From assembly GCF_002776695.1 (NCBI RefSeq), contig NZ_LFJC01000003.1, positions 2,086,487 to 2,150,486 of the forward strand: 64,000 nucleotides of DNA, read 5' to 3'. Below the pieces are notes generated by a model. That model searched no databases and had not been told where the DNA came from. It worked only from the letters and a program-made list of their open reading frames with translations. Both the position numbers and the translations under genes were made by a program. How positions within the stretch are numbered: position 1 is the first letter of the stretch; every line of letters begins with the position of its first letter. Source of the stretch: Bradyrhizobium nitroreducens (GTDB lineage Bacteria; Pseudomonadota; Alphaproteobacteria; Rhizobiales; Xanthobacteraceae). Shown here piece after piece: positions 20,726-29,887 of this stretch.

Positions 20726-21358
20726 ATGATCGAAACCAATTTCTGGCTGTTCCTCGCCGCGGCCTGTCTCATCGCCGCGGTCCCCGGCCCCGGCATCTTC
20801 TACGTCGCCGCACGAACCTTGTCGGAAGGACGGGCCAACGGCTTTGCATCGACTGCGGGCACGGCACTGGGTGGGCTGGTTCACGTGGTCGCCGGCAGCC
20901 TCGGCATCTCCGCCATCATCCTTGCGAGCGCCGAGCTGTTTGCCGCCGTGAAGTTCGTCGGCGCGCTCTATCTGGTTTGGCTCGGCATCAAGACCTTTCG
21001 CAGCGCCGGCCGCGCGCTGCCGCTGGAGAGCGAAAGCACCGGCGACAAGCGCGCGTTCCGCGACGGCGTGCTGGTCGAGGCGCTGAACCCGAAGACCGCC
21101 GCGTTCTTCCTTGCCTTCATCCCGCAGTTCCTCGATCCCGCGGGATCGAGCCCCACACTGCAGTTCATCATGCTCGGCGCAATCTCGGTCGCGTTGAACA
21201 CGCTCGCCGATATCATCGTGGTGCTGATGGCCTCCGCAACCCGCACGCAGCTGGTCGGACGGCCGCATCTGATGCGCCATCTCACCCAGGGCTCCGGCGT
21301 CTTCATCGCGGGCCTCGGCCTGTCGCTCGCACTGGCTCGGCGGCCGGCGAATGGATAG
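20726..21358 (+). CDS. LysE/RhtB family exporter
   Basis: This 210-residue, six-helix membrane protein has the LysE signature near its N-terminus (AAVPGPGIFYVAARTLSEGR) and the mid-protein GALYLVWLGIKTFRS and LNPKTAAFFLAFIPQF. Family members export amino acids or related small molecules; the substrate here is unknown. ATG at 20726 gives the family-typical N-terminus MIETNFWLFL. The last 8 bp overlap the next gene. Confidence 0.9.
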   Translation: MIETNFWLFLAAACLIAAVPGPGIFYVAARTLSEGRANGFASTAGTALGGLVHVVAGSLGISAIILASAELFAAVKFVGALYLVWLGIKTFRSAGRALPLESESTGDKRAFRDGVLVEALNPKTAAFFLAFIPQFLDPAGSSPTLQFIMLGAISVALNTLADIIVVLMASATRTQLVGRPHLMRHLTQGSGVFIAGLGLSLALARRPANG

Positions 21359-22241
21359 CGCCGTGATGCCCGCTCCGAAAAGCTGCTTCTACGAGTCCCA
21401 CGGTCTGCGGCTACATTACGCCGATTGGGGCAACGAGAGCGCGCCGCCTCTCATCCTGGTCCATGGCGGCCGCGATCATTGCCGAAGCTGGGACGGCATC
21501 GCCCGGTCGCTGCAGCCGCATTTTCACGTGGTCGCACCCGACCTGCGCGGCCACGGCGATTCCGACTGGACCCGCGGCGGCAGCTACGCCCTGACCGAAT
21601 ATGTCTACGATCTCACCCAGCTCCTCCGCGTCATCGCTGCAACCGAGGTCACGCTGATCGGCCACTCGATGGGCGGCATGGTGAGCCTGATCTTCTCGGG
21701 GGCGTTTCCGGAGCACGTCAAGAAGCTGGTCGTGCTCGACGGCGTGACGATGCTGCCGGACACGCCGAAACCGCCGGTGCACGAGCGCATCGGCAAATGG
21801 GTCGCCCAGCTCGACAAGCTTCACGACCGCACGCCGCGTCGCTATGCGACCCTGGAGGACGCAGCGGCGCAGATGGTGCTTCACAACAAGCGCCTCGCCC
21901 GCGACCTCGCGCTGCATCTTGCAACGCACGGCGCGCGGCAGAACGAGGACGGCACCTATAGCTGGAAGTTCGATCCCTATCAGCGCGCCTCGGCGCCGCA
22001 CCGGCTCTGGCCGGACGATCACGTCGCGCTGTGGTCCCGCATCGCCTGCCCGACGCTGCTGCTCAATGCCGGCGAGAGCTTCTTGGCCGGTGCCAGAGCG
22101 GCGGGCCTGGAGCGCTATTTCCAGAACGCGCGCATCGAGACCATCGCCGGGGCGGGACACTGGCTGCAGCACGACAAGCCGGACGAGGTGCTGGGCGAGA
22201 TCCGGCGGTTTTTGGGATTGGCCGAAGACGGCAGCAACTAG
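21351..22241 (+). CDS. Alpha/beta hydrolase
   Basis: The 296-residue protein has the alpha/beta hydrolase fold: LILVHGGRDHCRSWDG (oxyanion region), VVAPDLRGHGDSDW, the nucleophile elbow IGHSMGG (Ser106) and the late histidine in AGAGHWLQHDKPDEV. Substrate cannot be predicted. It overlaps the LysE gene by 8 bp, so the pair is translationally coupled. The whole string HxlR-fabF-like-lysE-hydrolase may be one unit, with only a 73-bp gap before lysE. Confidence 0.88.
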   Translation: MDSAVMPAPKSCFYESHGLRLHYADWGNESAPPLILVHGGRDHCRSWDGIARSLQPHFHVVAPDLRGHGDSDWTRGGSYALTEYVYDLTQLLRVIAATEVTLIGHSMGGMVSLIFSGAFPEHVKKLVVLDGVTMLPDTPKPPVHERIGKWVAQLDKLHDRTPRRYATLEDAAAQMVLHNKRLARDLALHLATHGARQNEDGTYSWKFDPYQRASAPHRLWPDDHVALWSRIACPTLLLNAGESFLAGARAAGLERYFQNARIETIAGAGHWLQHDKPDEVLGEIRRFLGLAEDGSN

Positions 22242-22250
22242 CTCTGCTGC

Positions 22251-22343
22251 CGTAGAGTGGGCAAAGCGAAGCGTGCCCACGCTGTGTCACCGTATCAGAA
22301 ATGTCGTGGGCACGGCGCAAGCGCGCCTTTGCCCATCCTACGG
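22251..22343. repeat. Dispersed palindromic repeat, family G
   Basis: CGTAGAGTGGGCAAAGCG and CGCCTTTGCCCATCCTACGG form inverted ends, with CGTGCCCACG and CGTGGGCACG as an inner palindrome. It separates the convergent hydrolase and ispE genes. Only one copy is in this window. Confidence 0.65.
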
Positions 22344-22363
22344 CGTAGCCTTTGGAGACGCAC

Positions 22364-23248
22364 CTAGCTCAATGTCCCCGCATGCACCCACCAGCCGGGA
22401 TGGTCGCGCCGGATCCTTTCGGCCGCAGCATGCGCATCGGCGGGCGACCCATAGATCGCAAAGCACGTTGCGCCGGAGCCCGACATACGGGCCAGCTTGA
22501 CGCCGGCGGAGTCACGCAGCGCCTGCAGCACTTCGCCGATCACGGGCTCGATCCGCAACGCAGGCGCTTCGAGATCGTTGGGAACGCTTTCGAGAACCTC
22601 GACCCAATCGGCGATCGACCCGCCCTCCTCCGGCCAGGCCGGAGCTCCCAGAACCGAGGTGGCGCCGACCAGGAGCTCGCCGTTGCGCAGGCCGAGCTCC
22701 TTGAAAACATCCTTGGTGGCGACAGGCACGCGGGGATTGACCATCACGCAGGGCATGCTGGGCAGCTCGAGCGGCAGCAGCTGCTCGCCCACGCCGGTCA
22801 TGTCGCAGGCGCGCGAGAACAGGCACACCGGCACGTCGGCGCCGGTCGCGAGCGCGACCTTCTGCAGGCGGGGATCATCGAGCGACAGATCGTTGAGACG
22901 CGCCAGGAGCCGCAGCGCCGCCGCGGCGTCGGCCGAGCCACCGCCGATGCCGGCTGCCACGGGAAGCACCTTGTCGAGCGCGAACGCGCCGAGCTTCAGG
23001 TTCGGCACCGCCTCGGCCAGCAGCTTGGCGGCCTTGAACACGAGATTGTCGGAGGTATCGCCGCAGGCCGCGGCCAGCGGCCCGGTGGTGGTGAGCTTCA
23101 GCTCGCCAGCCGGCTCCAGCGTCAGCCGGTCGGCGCAGTCGGCAAACGCGACCACGCTTTCGAGATCATGATAGCCGTCGGCACGACGTCCGACGACGCG
23201 AAGGCTCAAATTGACCTTCGCCCGTCCTTCTTCAATCAACGCCGGCAT
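22364..23248 (-). CDS. ispE: 4-diphosphocytidyl-2-C-methyl-D-erythritol kinase
   Basis: IspE phosphorylates CDP-methylerythritol in the MEP pathway, which makes the isoprenoid units used by the polyprenyl synthase encoded nearby. The 294-residue protein is a GHMP kinase: EGRAKVNLSLRVVGRRADGYH at the N-terminus, the glycine-rich loop LPVAAGIGGGSADAAA near residue 98, and the third motif ARMSGSGATCFAIY near the C-terminus. The ATG at 23248 gives MPALIEEGRAKVNLSL; the open frame upstream overlaps the repeat and the TPR gene and is not part of it. Confidence 0.95.
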   Translation of the reverse strand: MPALIEEGRAKVNLSLRVVGRRADGYHDLESVVAFADCADRLTLEPAGELKLTTTGPLAAACGDTSDNLVFKAAKLLAEAVPNLKLGAFALDKVLPVAAGIGGGSADAAAALRLLARLNDLSLDDPRLQKVALATGADVPVCLFSRACDMTGVGEQLLPLELPSMPCVMVNPRVPVATKDVFKELGLRNGELLVGATSVLGAPAWPEEGGSIADWVEVLESVPNDLEAPALRIEPVIGEVLQALRDSAGVKLARMSGSGATCFAIYGSPADAHAAAERIRRDHPGWWVHAGTLS

Positions 23249-23280
23249 CGGCGACACGCCCCCAACTTCAGTTCCTTGTC

Positions 23281-23329
23281 GCGCATGATCTTGTCGGAAA
23301 ACCGCTACACACTTTTCCGGATCATGCGC
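23281..23329. repeat. Dispersed palindromic repeat, family H
   Basis: GCGCATGATC and GATCATGCGC form perfect 10-bp ends, with GGAAAA and TTTTCC as a second inner pair. I recognise this as a common intergenic palindrome of Bradyrhizobium and related genomes. It lies between ispE and the TPR gene. Confidence 0.75.
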
Positions 23330-23333
23330 AAGA

Positions 23334-25130
23334 CTAGCCGCCCTTGCCGTCGTCCTTCTTCTTGTCCGCCTGCGCGGCCGAAGAGTTCGCGTTGTCCTCG
23401 CTGAGGCCGTTGGCGATCTTCGCCTCGATCTTCGGAAGCTCCTCCGGCTCGGGCTTGAGATCGCGGGCATGCGCCCACTGGAATTTGGCTTCCAGCGTGC
23501 GGCCGACGCGCCAATAGGCATCGCCAAGGTGATCGTTGATGGTCGGATCTTCCGGCTTGAGGTCGATCGCGCGCTCGAGGTTCTTCACCGCCTCTTCGTA
23601 ATTGCCGATGCGGTAATAGGCCCAGCCGAGGGAGTCGACGATATAGCCGTCGTCGGGACGCTGCTCGACGGCGCGCTTGATCATCTTCATGCCTTCGTCG
23701 AGATTCACGCCCTGGTCGATCCAGGAATAGCCGAGATAGTTGAGCACATGCGGCTGGTCTGGCTGCAGCTCGAGCGCCTTCTTCATGTCGGCCTCGGCCT
23801 TGGCCCACTCCTTGGAGCGCTCCTCGCAGATGCCGCGATAATAGTACCAGACGCTGTTGGCCTTGTCGTTGCCGGCCGGCAGCACGTCGACCCCGCGCGA
23901 GTAGGTCGCGCCGCAATCGCCGAACTTCTTGCGGCCGCGCTCGATATTGCCGAGCGCCATGATGGCTTCGAGATCCTTAGGGTCCTCCGCGGTGACGCCC
24001 TTGAGGATCTTGATCGCCTCGTCGGTGCGGTCGGCGGAATCGAGGTCAATGGCGAGCTGAATCTGCGCGTTACGCTTCAGCGGCGATGTCGCGGGCACGC
24101 GCTCATAGACCTTGATCGCCATCTGCGGCCGCTTCACCGATTCGTAGAGATCGGCGAGCGAGAGCAGCGCCAGCGGATGCGTCGGCTGCAGATAGAGCGA
24201 GAGCTGGAGATAGACCAGGGCCAGATCCTCGCCGCCGCGGCGAGTCAGCGTCGCGCCGATACCGTAGAGCGCCTCGGCAGCGCCGGCCTGCGCCGAATCG
24301 ACCAGCGGCGGCATCTTCTTGCCGGCCTTGGTCTCACGCAGGCCCTCCTGGATCAGCGGATGGCGCGCGAGCTTCTTGTCGAAGGCCTGATAGACCGTGG
24401 TCGCGGCGGCGGAATCCTTGTTGCGCGACAGCCAGCGCGCATAGGCCTCGGTCACGCGCAGCATGGAATCGTCGAGCTTGTAGGCGCGCTCGAAACGGGC
24501 GCCGGCGTCCTTCTCCTTGCCCGCGAGCTCGAGGATCATGCCAGCATGAAGATCCTTGAAAAGCGGATACCATTCCGGACCTGCCAGCTTGTCGATGGTG
24601 GCGACGCCGCCCTTGGCATCGCCCGCGCCGTAGGCAGCCCACCCCGACAGCAGCGTGGCGACGAGATCGGTGATCGGGCCGCGGATCGACTGGTTGATGT
24701 TGGTCTGCGCGGCTGCGTATTTCTTCACCTTGAGATCATGCACACCGACGACGAGACGCGCGACGCGGTTGGTCTTGTCGATGGTGAGGATGCGCTCGGC
24801 GAGCTTGACCGCTTCCTCGATGTCGCCGTCGGCGACGGAGGAGATGAAGGCGCGGTCGAGCAGTTCGTTGTTCTTGGGATCAGTGCGCAGCGCCGAGCGA
24901 TAGAACGCGGCGGCGGAAGCGGCGTCGCGCTCGACGCTGGCATGGCGGGCGGCAAGATAGCTGCCGGCGGTGGTGAGCGACTTCAGATCGTTCCGGGTCG
25001 GAAACTGCGCCGCCGTATCGGAGGGATGATCCGGCGTCTGCGCCAGGACCCTGCCGGGGACGGTTGCCATCGCTGTGCCCATGAGGGCGATGGCGGCAAC
25101 AGTCCAGCGGTTGAAACGATTTGAAAGCAT
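23334..25130 (-). CDS. Tetratricopeptide repeat protein with signal peptide
   Basis: The 598-residue protein starts with a signal peptide (WTVAAIALMGTAMATVPGRVLA, cleavage after AQ expected) and is otherwise TPR-type helical repeats, clearest in the second half: ALELQPDQPHVLNYLGYSW, AVEQRPDDGYIVDSLGWAYY, AIDLKPEDPTINDHLGDAYW. The C-terminus is Lys/Asp-rich. It is probably a periplasmic scaffold. It is next to ispE in the same direction with 85 bp between, but no functional link is evident. Partner unknown. Confidence 0.9.
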   Translation of the reverse strand: MLSNRFNRWTVAAIALMGTAMATVPGRVLAQTPDHPSDTAAQFPTRNDLKSLTTAGSYLAARHASVERDAASAAAFYRSALRTDPKNNELLDRAFISSVADGDIEEAVKLAERILTIDKTNRVARLVVGVHDLKVKKYAAAQTNINQSIRGPITDLVATLLSGWAAYGAGDAKGGVATIDKLAGPEWYPLFKDLHAGMILELAGKEKDAGARFERAYKLDDSMLRVTEAYARWLSRNKDSAAATTVYQAFDKKLARHPLIQEGLRETKAGKKMPPLVDSAQAGAAEALYGIGATLTRRGGEDLALVYLQLSLYLQPTHPLALLSLADLYESVKRPQMAIKVYERVPATSPLKRNAQIQLAIDLDSADRTDEAIKILKGVTAEDPKDLEAIMALGNIERGRKKFGDCGATYSRGVDVLPAGNDKANSVWYYYRGICEERSKEWAKAEADMKKALELQPDQPHVLNYLGYSWIDQGVNLDEGMKMIKRAVEQRPDDGYIVDSLGWAYYRIGNYEEAVKNLERAIDLKPEDPTINDHLGDAYWRVGRTLEAKFQWAHARDLKPEPEELPKIEAKIANGLSEDNANSSAAQADKKKDDGKGG

Positions 25131-25439
25131 CAGGGCTCGCCTTGAGTTGGTAGTGCCTGGGTTTGCAGCAGAGGGCCGTATCGCATGCGAACGCGGCCGG
25201 AGGCATCCGGACCCGGAACCGTCAGTCTGACAATGCCGCTTTTGGCGCTTCGCCGCAAGGATTCGGACCGAGGGTCCCCCTCCGCACGCCCCAAATCGGC
25301 CCGTAACAGGTCAAGAGCAGCCCCAAGACGCCGCCACTATGGCCTTATCGTGGCCGCGACCGGTGGCCGCGGCCCACTCCTCACGCGAACGTGCACCGGA
25401 CCGCCTTCGTGTGATCAGGTCCGCCTGTCCGGTCCGCGC
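25131..25439. other. Intergenic region between ETF-QO and TPR genes
   Basis: The 309-bp stretch contains a possible hairpin just after the ETF-QO stop (ACCGGAC and GTCCGGT on the minus strand, about 20-base loop, no T run) and a GC-rich imperfect dyad near 25350. It should contain the TPR gene promoter. No small gene or RNA gene was seen. Confidence 0.45.
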
Positions 25440-27101
25440 TTACATCGCCTCGTAGTTCGGGCCGCCGCCGCCCTCTGGCGGAACCCAGGTGATGTTACCG
25501 TTAGGGTCCTTCACATCGCAGGTTTTGCAGTGGACGCAGTTCTGGGCGTTGATCTGGAAACGCAGGCTCGATCCTTCCTCGACCCACTCGTAGACGCCGG
25601 CGGGGCAATAGCGATTCGAAGGACCGGCGAAGACGTCGTGCTCGGAGGTCTTTTGCAGGTTCATGTCCGCGACCTTGAGATGGACCGGCTGGTCCTCCTC
25701 GTGGTTGGTGTTGGACAGGAACACCGAGGACAGCTTGTCGAAGGAGATCTTGCCGTCCGGCTTCGGGTAGTTCTTCGGAGCGTGGCTCTTCGCCGCGTCG
25801 AGCGTGGCGCGGTCCGGCTTGGCATGAGACTGGGTGCCGAACAGCGAGGCGCCGAACAGCGTGTTGCACCACATGTCGAAGATGCCGAGGCCCGCGCCGA
25901 TGAAGGTGCCGAACTTCGACAGCAGCGGCTTGGCGTTGCGGACGGGATAGAGGTCCTTGCCGACGACGGAGTCGCGCCAGGCGTTCTCGTATTCGGCGAG
26001 CTCGTCATTGGCGCGGCCTGCAGCCAGTGCGGCGCTCACATGCTCGGCGGCGAGCATTCCGGTGCCCATCGCATTGTGCACGCCCTTGATGCGCGGCACG
26101 TTGACGAAGCCGGCAGCGCAGCCGATCAGCGCGCCACCGGGGAAACTCAGCCGCGGCACCGACTGGTAGCCGCCTTCGGTGATGGCGCGGGCGCCATAGG
26201 CCAGCCGCTTGCCGCCTTCGAGCGTCGAGCGCACTGCCGGATGGTTCTTGACGCGCTGGAACTCGTCGAACGGCGACAGATAGGGATCGTTGTAGTTGAG
26301 ATGGACGACGAAGCCGATCGACACCAGGTTCTCGTCGTAATGATAGAAGAACAGGCCACCGCCCGTATCGTTCTTCAGCGGCCAGCCGACCGCATGCTGG
26401 ACCAGGCCCTTCTGGTGCTTGGCGGGATCAATCTGCCAGACTTCCTTGAGGCCGATGCCGAATTTCGGCGGCTCGCTCTTGGCATCGAGCGCGTATTTCG
26501 CGATGAGCTGCTTGGTCAGGCTGCCGCGCGCGCCTTCCGCGAACAGCGTGTACTTGCCGAGCAACTCCATGCCGCGCGTGAAGGAGTCCTTCGGCTTTCC
26601 GTCACGGCCGATACCCATGTCGCCGGTGGCGATACCCCTGACGTTGCCCGCCTCGTCATAGAGCACCTCGGCGGCGGCAAAGCCCGGATAGATCTCGACG
26701 CCGAGCGCCTCGGCCTTGCGCGCCAGCCAGCGACAGACATTGCCGAGCGAGCCGATGTAGCAATGATGATTGTTCATCAGCGGCGGCATGATGAAGTTGG
26801 GCAGCTTGATCGCGCCGGTCTCGGTGAACCAGAAGAAGCGATCGTCCTTCACCTGGGTCTTGAGCGAGCAATCGGGATCGTCGCGCCAGTCCGGGACCAG
26901 CTTGTCGAGACCTGCGGGATCGATCACCGCGCCGGAAAGGATATGTGCGCCGACCTCGGAGCCCTTCTCGACCACGACGACGTTGAGATCGGCATTGAGC
27001 TGCTTCAGCCGGATCGCGGCCGACAGGCCCGAGGGGCCGGCGCCGACGATGACGACGTCGAATTCCATGGATTCGCGCGGGGGAAGTTCTTCGGTGCTCA
27101 T
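25440..27101 (-). CDS. Electron transfer flavoprotein-ubiquinone oxidoreductase
   Basis: ETF-QO passes electrons from reduced electron-transfer flavoprotein to ubiquinone at the inner membrane, linking acyl-CoA and amino acid dehydrogenases to the respiratory chain. The 553-residue protein has the FAD motif VVIVGAGPSGLSAAIRL near residue 15, and the C-terminal [4Fe-4S] ligands Cys499, Cys522, Cys525 and Cys528 (CVHCKTCD). Length and layout match the family. The start is followed at codon 12 by another Met (MEFDVVIVGAG), which is possible. It is divergent from the UDG gene across 135 bp. Confidence 0.96.
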   Translation of the reverse strand: MSTEELPPRESMEFDVVIVGAGPSGLSAAIRLKQLNADLNVVVVEKGSEVGAHILSGAVIDPAGLDKLVPDWRDDPDCSLKTQVKDDRFFWFTETGAIKLPNFIMPPLMNNHHCYIGSLGNVCRWLARKAEALGVEIYPGFAAAEVLYDEAGNVRGIATGDMGIGRDGKPKDSFTRGMELLGKYTLFAEGARGSLTKQLIAKYALDAKSEPPKFGIGLKEVWQIDPAKHQKGLVQHAVGWPLKNDTGGGLFFYHYDENLVSIGFVVHLNYNDPYLSPFDEFQRVKNHPAVRSTLEGGKRLAYGARAITEGGYQSVPRLSFPGGALIGCAAGFVNVPRIKGVHNAMGTGMLAAEHVSAALAAGRANDELAEYENAWRDSVVGKDLYPVRNAKPLLSKFGTFIGAGLGIFDMWCNTLFGASLFGTQSHAKPDRATLDAAKSHAPKNYPKPDGKISFDKLSSVFLSNTNHEEDQPVHLKVADMNLQKTSEHDVFAGPSNRYCPAGVYEWVEEGSSLRFQINAQNCVHCKTCDVKDPNGNITWVPPEGGGGPNYEAM

Positions 27102-27236
27102 CTGATCTCAGCCCTTGAGACGGTCCTCGGTCGTTTGCGGCCCCCTTGTTTCCGATTTTTCCGGGCAGGACAACAGCGGAAATGCGTTTCGCTGGGATGC
27201 AAGGCGCCCCAAAATGATATAAAAGTCTGACTTTCC

Positions 27237-28040
27237 ATGATCCCCGAACCCGCCCCCACCGTCCGTGAGCTGCTTGCCTTCTATCTGGAGGCGGGAGTCG
27301 ACTGTGCGCTCGCAGAGGAACCGATAGACCGCCTGGCGGAAATCGATGCGCCGCCGCCGGCCCCGCGCGTAGCGCCAGCCGAGGCGCCTCGGCCGGTGGC
27401 AGCGCCCGCGGTGATGCGTGGCGAGGCCGCACCCGCGCCCGACATCGCCATTGCTTCGGCGCGCGAGGCGGCGCGCACCGCGCCGACGCTGGAGGCGCTG
27501 CGCGAGCTGATGCAGAACTTCGAGGGCTGCGCGCTGAAGCACACCGCGACGCGGCTGGTGTTCGCCGACGGCAATCCGCAGGCACGCATCATGTTCGTCG
27601 GCGAGGCGCCGGGCCGCGACGAGGACATCGAAGGGCTACCCTTCGTCGGACGCAGCGGCAAGCTGCTCGACCTCATGATCGGCGCGATCGGCCTCAACCG
27701 CGGCACCGCCTACATCGCCAACGTGATACCCTGGCGGCCGCCCGGCAACCGTACGCCGACGCCGCAGGAAACGCAGGTGTGCCTGCCCTTCATCCAGCGC
27801 CAGATCGAGCTGGTGAATCCCGACGTGCTGGTCACGCTCGGCAATCCCTCGACCCAGACCCTGCTCGGAACGCGCGAAGGCATCATGCGCACGCGCGGCC
27901 GCTGGTTCGACTACGAGACGGGTGCGCGCACCATCCGCGCGCTGCCGACGTTTCATCCGGCCTATCTGCTCCGCTCGCCGTCCTACAAGCGGCTGGCCTG
28001 GCAGGATCTGCGCGCGATCGCGAAGGTGCTGGCGGGATAG
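27237..28040 (+). CDS. Uracil-DNA glycosylase, family 4-like, lacking two iron-sulfur cysteines
   Basis: The enzyme removes uracil from DNA as the first step of base excision repair. After an Ala/Pro-rich N-terminal region of about 80 residues, the core shows [20 protein letters not shown] (from residue 122), NRTPTPQE and the late TFHPAYLLR (His240), as in thermophile family 4 enzymes. Compared with Thermus UDGa, only two of the four [4Fe-4S] cysteines remain: the C-x2-C pair reads F95-x2-C98, and the KCRPP cysteine is Trp166 (PWRPPGNR); Cys182 is kept. A bound cluster is therefore unlikely. I recall an atypical UDG being characterised from Bradyrhizobium diazoefficiens; whether this is its orthologue needs alignment. 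Confidence 0.9.
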   Translation: MIPEPAPTVRELLAFYLEAGVDCALAEEPIDRLAEIDAPPPAPRVAPAEAPRPVAAPAVMRGEAAPAPDIAIASAREAARTAPTLEALRELMQNFEGCALKHTATRLVFADGNPQARIMFVGEAPGRDEDIEGLPFVGRSGKLLDLMIGAIGLNRGTAYIANVIPWRPPGNRTPTPQETQVCLPFIQRQIELVNPDVLVTLGNPSTQTLLGTREGIMRTRGRWFDYETGARTIRALPTFHPAYLLRSPSYKRLAWQDLRAIAKVLAG

Positions 28041-28043
28041 CGC

Positions 28044-28187
28044 TCTCGTGTCCCGGACGCGGTGCGACACGCAGTGACACTCCGCAGAGCCGGGACCCAG
28101 AAAGCAACAAGGTACGATGCGGAGAGATGGGCCCCGGCTCTGCAGCGCACCGCCGAAAAGGCGTTGCGCAGCGTCCGGGGCACGACA
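28044..28187 (+). repeat. Dispersed palindromic repeat, family C, copy 3
   Basis: It starts TCTCGTGTCCCGGACGCGGT, contains CGCAGAGCCGGGACCCAG and CCCCGGCTCTGCAGCGCACC, and ends GTCCGGGGCACGA. It lies between the convergent UDG and membrane protein genes. Confidence 0.8.
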
Positions 28188-28192
28188 CCTGC

Positions 28193-29701
28193 CTACGTCC
28201 CCTTCGGCCGCACGATGGCCCAGCCGACGCGCAGCAATTGCTGGCGCCCGGTCACCAGCCATTCGAAGGCGCGCGGCACTTCCGGCACGATGCCGGGAAA
28301 GCGTTTGAGGATGTCCGGCGGCGGGGTGCCGGCGGTATCGGAGGCGCGCCAGACCACGACACCGCCGGTCTCGCTGAACTTGGTCTGATCCATCCATGGC
28401 GTCCGCGCAGGGTTCGCGTCGATGAAAAGGTGCGGTCGCCCCGAATGCAGCGTGATCAGGCTCGCCAGCTGGGTCTCGCCGGCAACCGCGCGCAGGCGGT
28501 GGTTGGTGCGGCGGGCGAAGCTCTCGTCGAAGAAATCCGAGATCGCGCGCGCGGGCATCGAGGTCGCGATCTCGTTGGCCCCGGTCCAGGGCAGGAACAG
28601 CACGGCGAGCACCACGCCGGCGGCCGGCGCGACGACGGCGGCAGCCCACACCATGCGCAGCATGCGCGCGCGGCGCATCGCGATGAGGTCGCCGGCCGCG
28701 ACGACCACGGCAAGCCCGGACAGGACCAGCACGACACCGGCTCCGCCCACCACGGAATCGAGACCCAGCAGGCCCGAGATCAGCACGGCACCGAGCGCCG
28801 GAGCCAGCGCGAAGAAGAAGACGAAGTTGCGGGCGAGCGGCTCGACCGGCGGACGATAGATGATCGGCGCCTCCTCGCCCTTGGCGACGAACAGGCCGGT
28901 GTTGAGGAAGGTCAGTGCCGGAATCGCGGCGCTCCCGAGCACGAGACCGCCGAGCAGCCACGCCGCGTGGAGCGCGCGGGCGTTCAGCTCGGCGACCTCA
29001 GGCAAGGTGGGCAGAACCAGCGTCTGCGCCCGCATCAGCCAGACCGCATAGGGCAGCGCCAGCACGGCCACGACGATCAATGCGAACAGCGGATCGAGCG
29101 CGCGCAGCGTGCGGCGGCCGCCGGCGGTCGAGAGCGCGAAGACGACGAACAGGAGCAGCAGGAAGATCGCGGCGGGCGTTGTCAGCAGCAGCAGGCCGGC
29201 CTCGATCGACCAGGCGAACCAGGCATTGCCGCGGCGCTGGCCGATGATCTGCCAGGAGTGCAGCAGCAGCAACGCCCAGAGCGGGCGGGCCAGGACGAGG
29301 GGACCGAAGTCGAGCGCCGACGAGGAGAACGCGAGCACCGTCATGGTCAGGAGCACGGCGAGCACCGCCTGCTGCGACCCGACCACGGCACGGGACAGAT
29401 GGTAGAGCGCGATGAACGTCGCGATCTCGCAGAGCTCGGCGAGAACATAGACGCCGAACATGTGGCCGCCTGCAGCGCGATAGGCGATGTCGGCGAGCCA
29501 GACCGGCAAGGGCGGACCGAGATCGGTGCCGACCTGGTATTCGCGTCCGAAGGCAAGGAGCGTTGCGAGCGTGCCGGGCGGGCTGCGGTAGAACACCAGC
29601 GCCACAAAGAGCCACATCGCGGCCTGAAGCAGCACGGCGATCCACACGATCAGCCGCGGCCGGGCGCGAATGAGCTCGATGACCAGGGAGGTAAACCGCA
29701 T
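28193..29701 (-). CDS. Multi-spanning membrane protein, family 39 glycosyltransferase-like
   Basis: The 502-residue protein has about 11 hydrophobic helices and a C-terminal soluble domain of about 110 residues. The early loop YQVGTDLGPPLPVWLADIAY, with acidic residue and Pro-Pro before a helix, resembles the DxxPPL loop of polyprenyl-phosphate-sugar transferases (ArnT/PMT_2). Such enzymes add a sugar on the periplasmic face using a lipid-linked donor. The match is by architecture rather than by a strong motif, so the activity is tentative. ATG at 29701 was preferred to an upstream TTG at 29725. Confidence 0.7.
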   Translation of the reverse strand: MRFTSLVIELIRARPRLIVWIAVLLQAAMWLFVALVFYRSPPGTLATLLAFGREYQVGTDLGPPLPVWLADIAYRAAGGHMFGVYVLAELCEIATFIALYHLSRAVVGSQQAVLAVLLTMTVLAFSSSALDFGPLVLARPLWALLLLHSWQIIGQRRGNAWFAWSIEAGLLLLTTPAAIFLLLLFVVFALSTAGGRRTLRALDPLFALIVVAVLALPYAVWLMRAQTLVLPTLPEVAELNARALHAAWLLGGLVLGSAAIPALTFLNTGLFVAKGEEAPIIYRPPVEPLARNFVFFFALAPALGAVLISGLLGLDSVVGGAGVVLVLSGLAVVVAAGDLIAMRRARMLRMVWAAAVVAPAAGVVLAVLFLPWTGANEIATSMPARAISDFFDESFARRTNHRLRAVAGETQLASLITLHSGRPHLFIDANPARTPWMDQTKFSETGGVVVWRASDTAGTPPPDILKRFPGIVPEVPRAFEWLVTGRQQLLRVGWAIVRPKGT

Positions 29702-29800
29702 GCAACGCCCGAAAGATGCAGCCAACCCGTCCAGCCGGCCCTATTCGCTCACATCTGTTTTGATAAAGGGCGTCATGCGTCGTGGCAACGGCGGTTTGCT

Positions 29801-29871
29801 CGTCATGCCCGGGCTTCCACGTTCTCGTACCGCAGGAAAGACGTGGATGGCCGGGTCAGGCCCGGCCATGA
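29801..29871. repeat. Dispersed palindromic repeat, family F, copy 2
   Basis: CGTCATGCCCGGGCTTCCACG begins it and GGCCGGGTCAGGCCCGGCCATGA closes it, giving nested hairpins. It lies just before the 3' end of rnhB and upstream of the membrane protein gene. Confidence 0.7.
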
Positions 29872-29887
29872 AGCTGTGGGGCCAGCC

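Noticed and set aside
25185..27230. 681-residue open frame antisense to ETF-QO
   Set aside because: ETF-QO on the other strand has all catalytic and cluster motifs; this frame has none.
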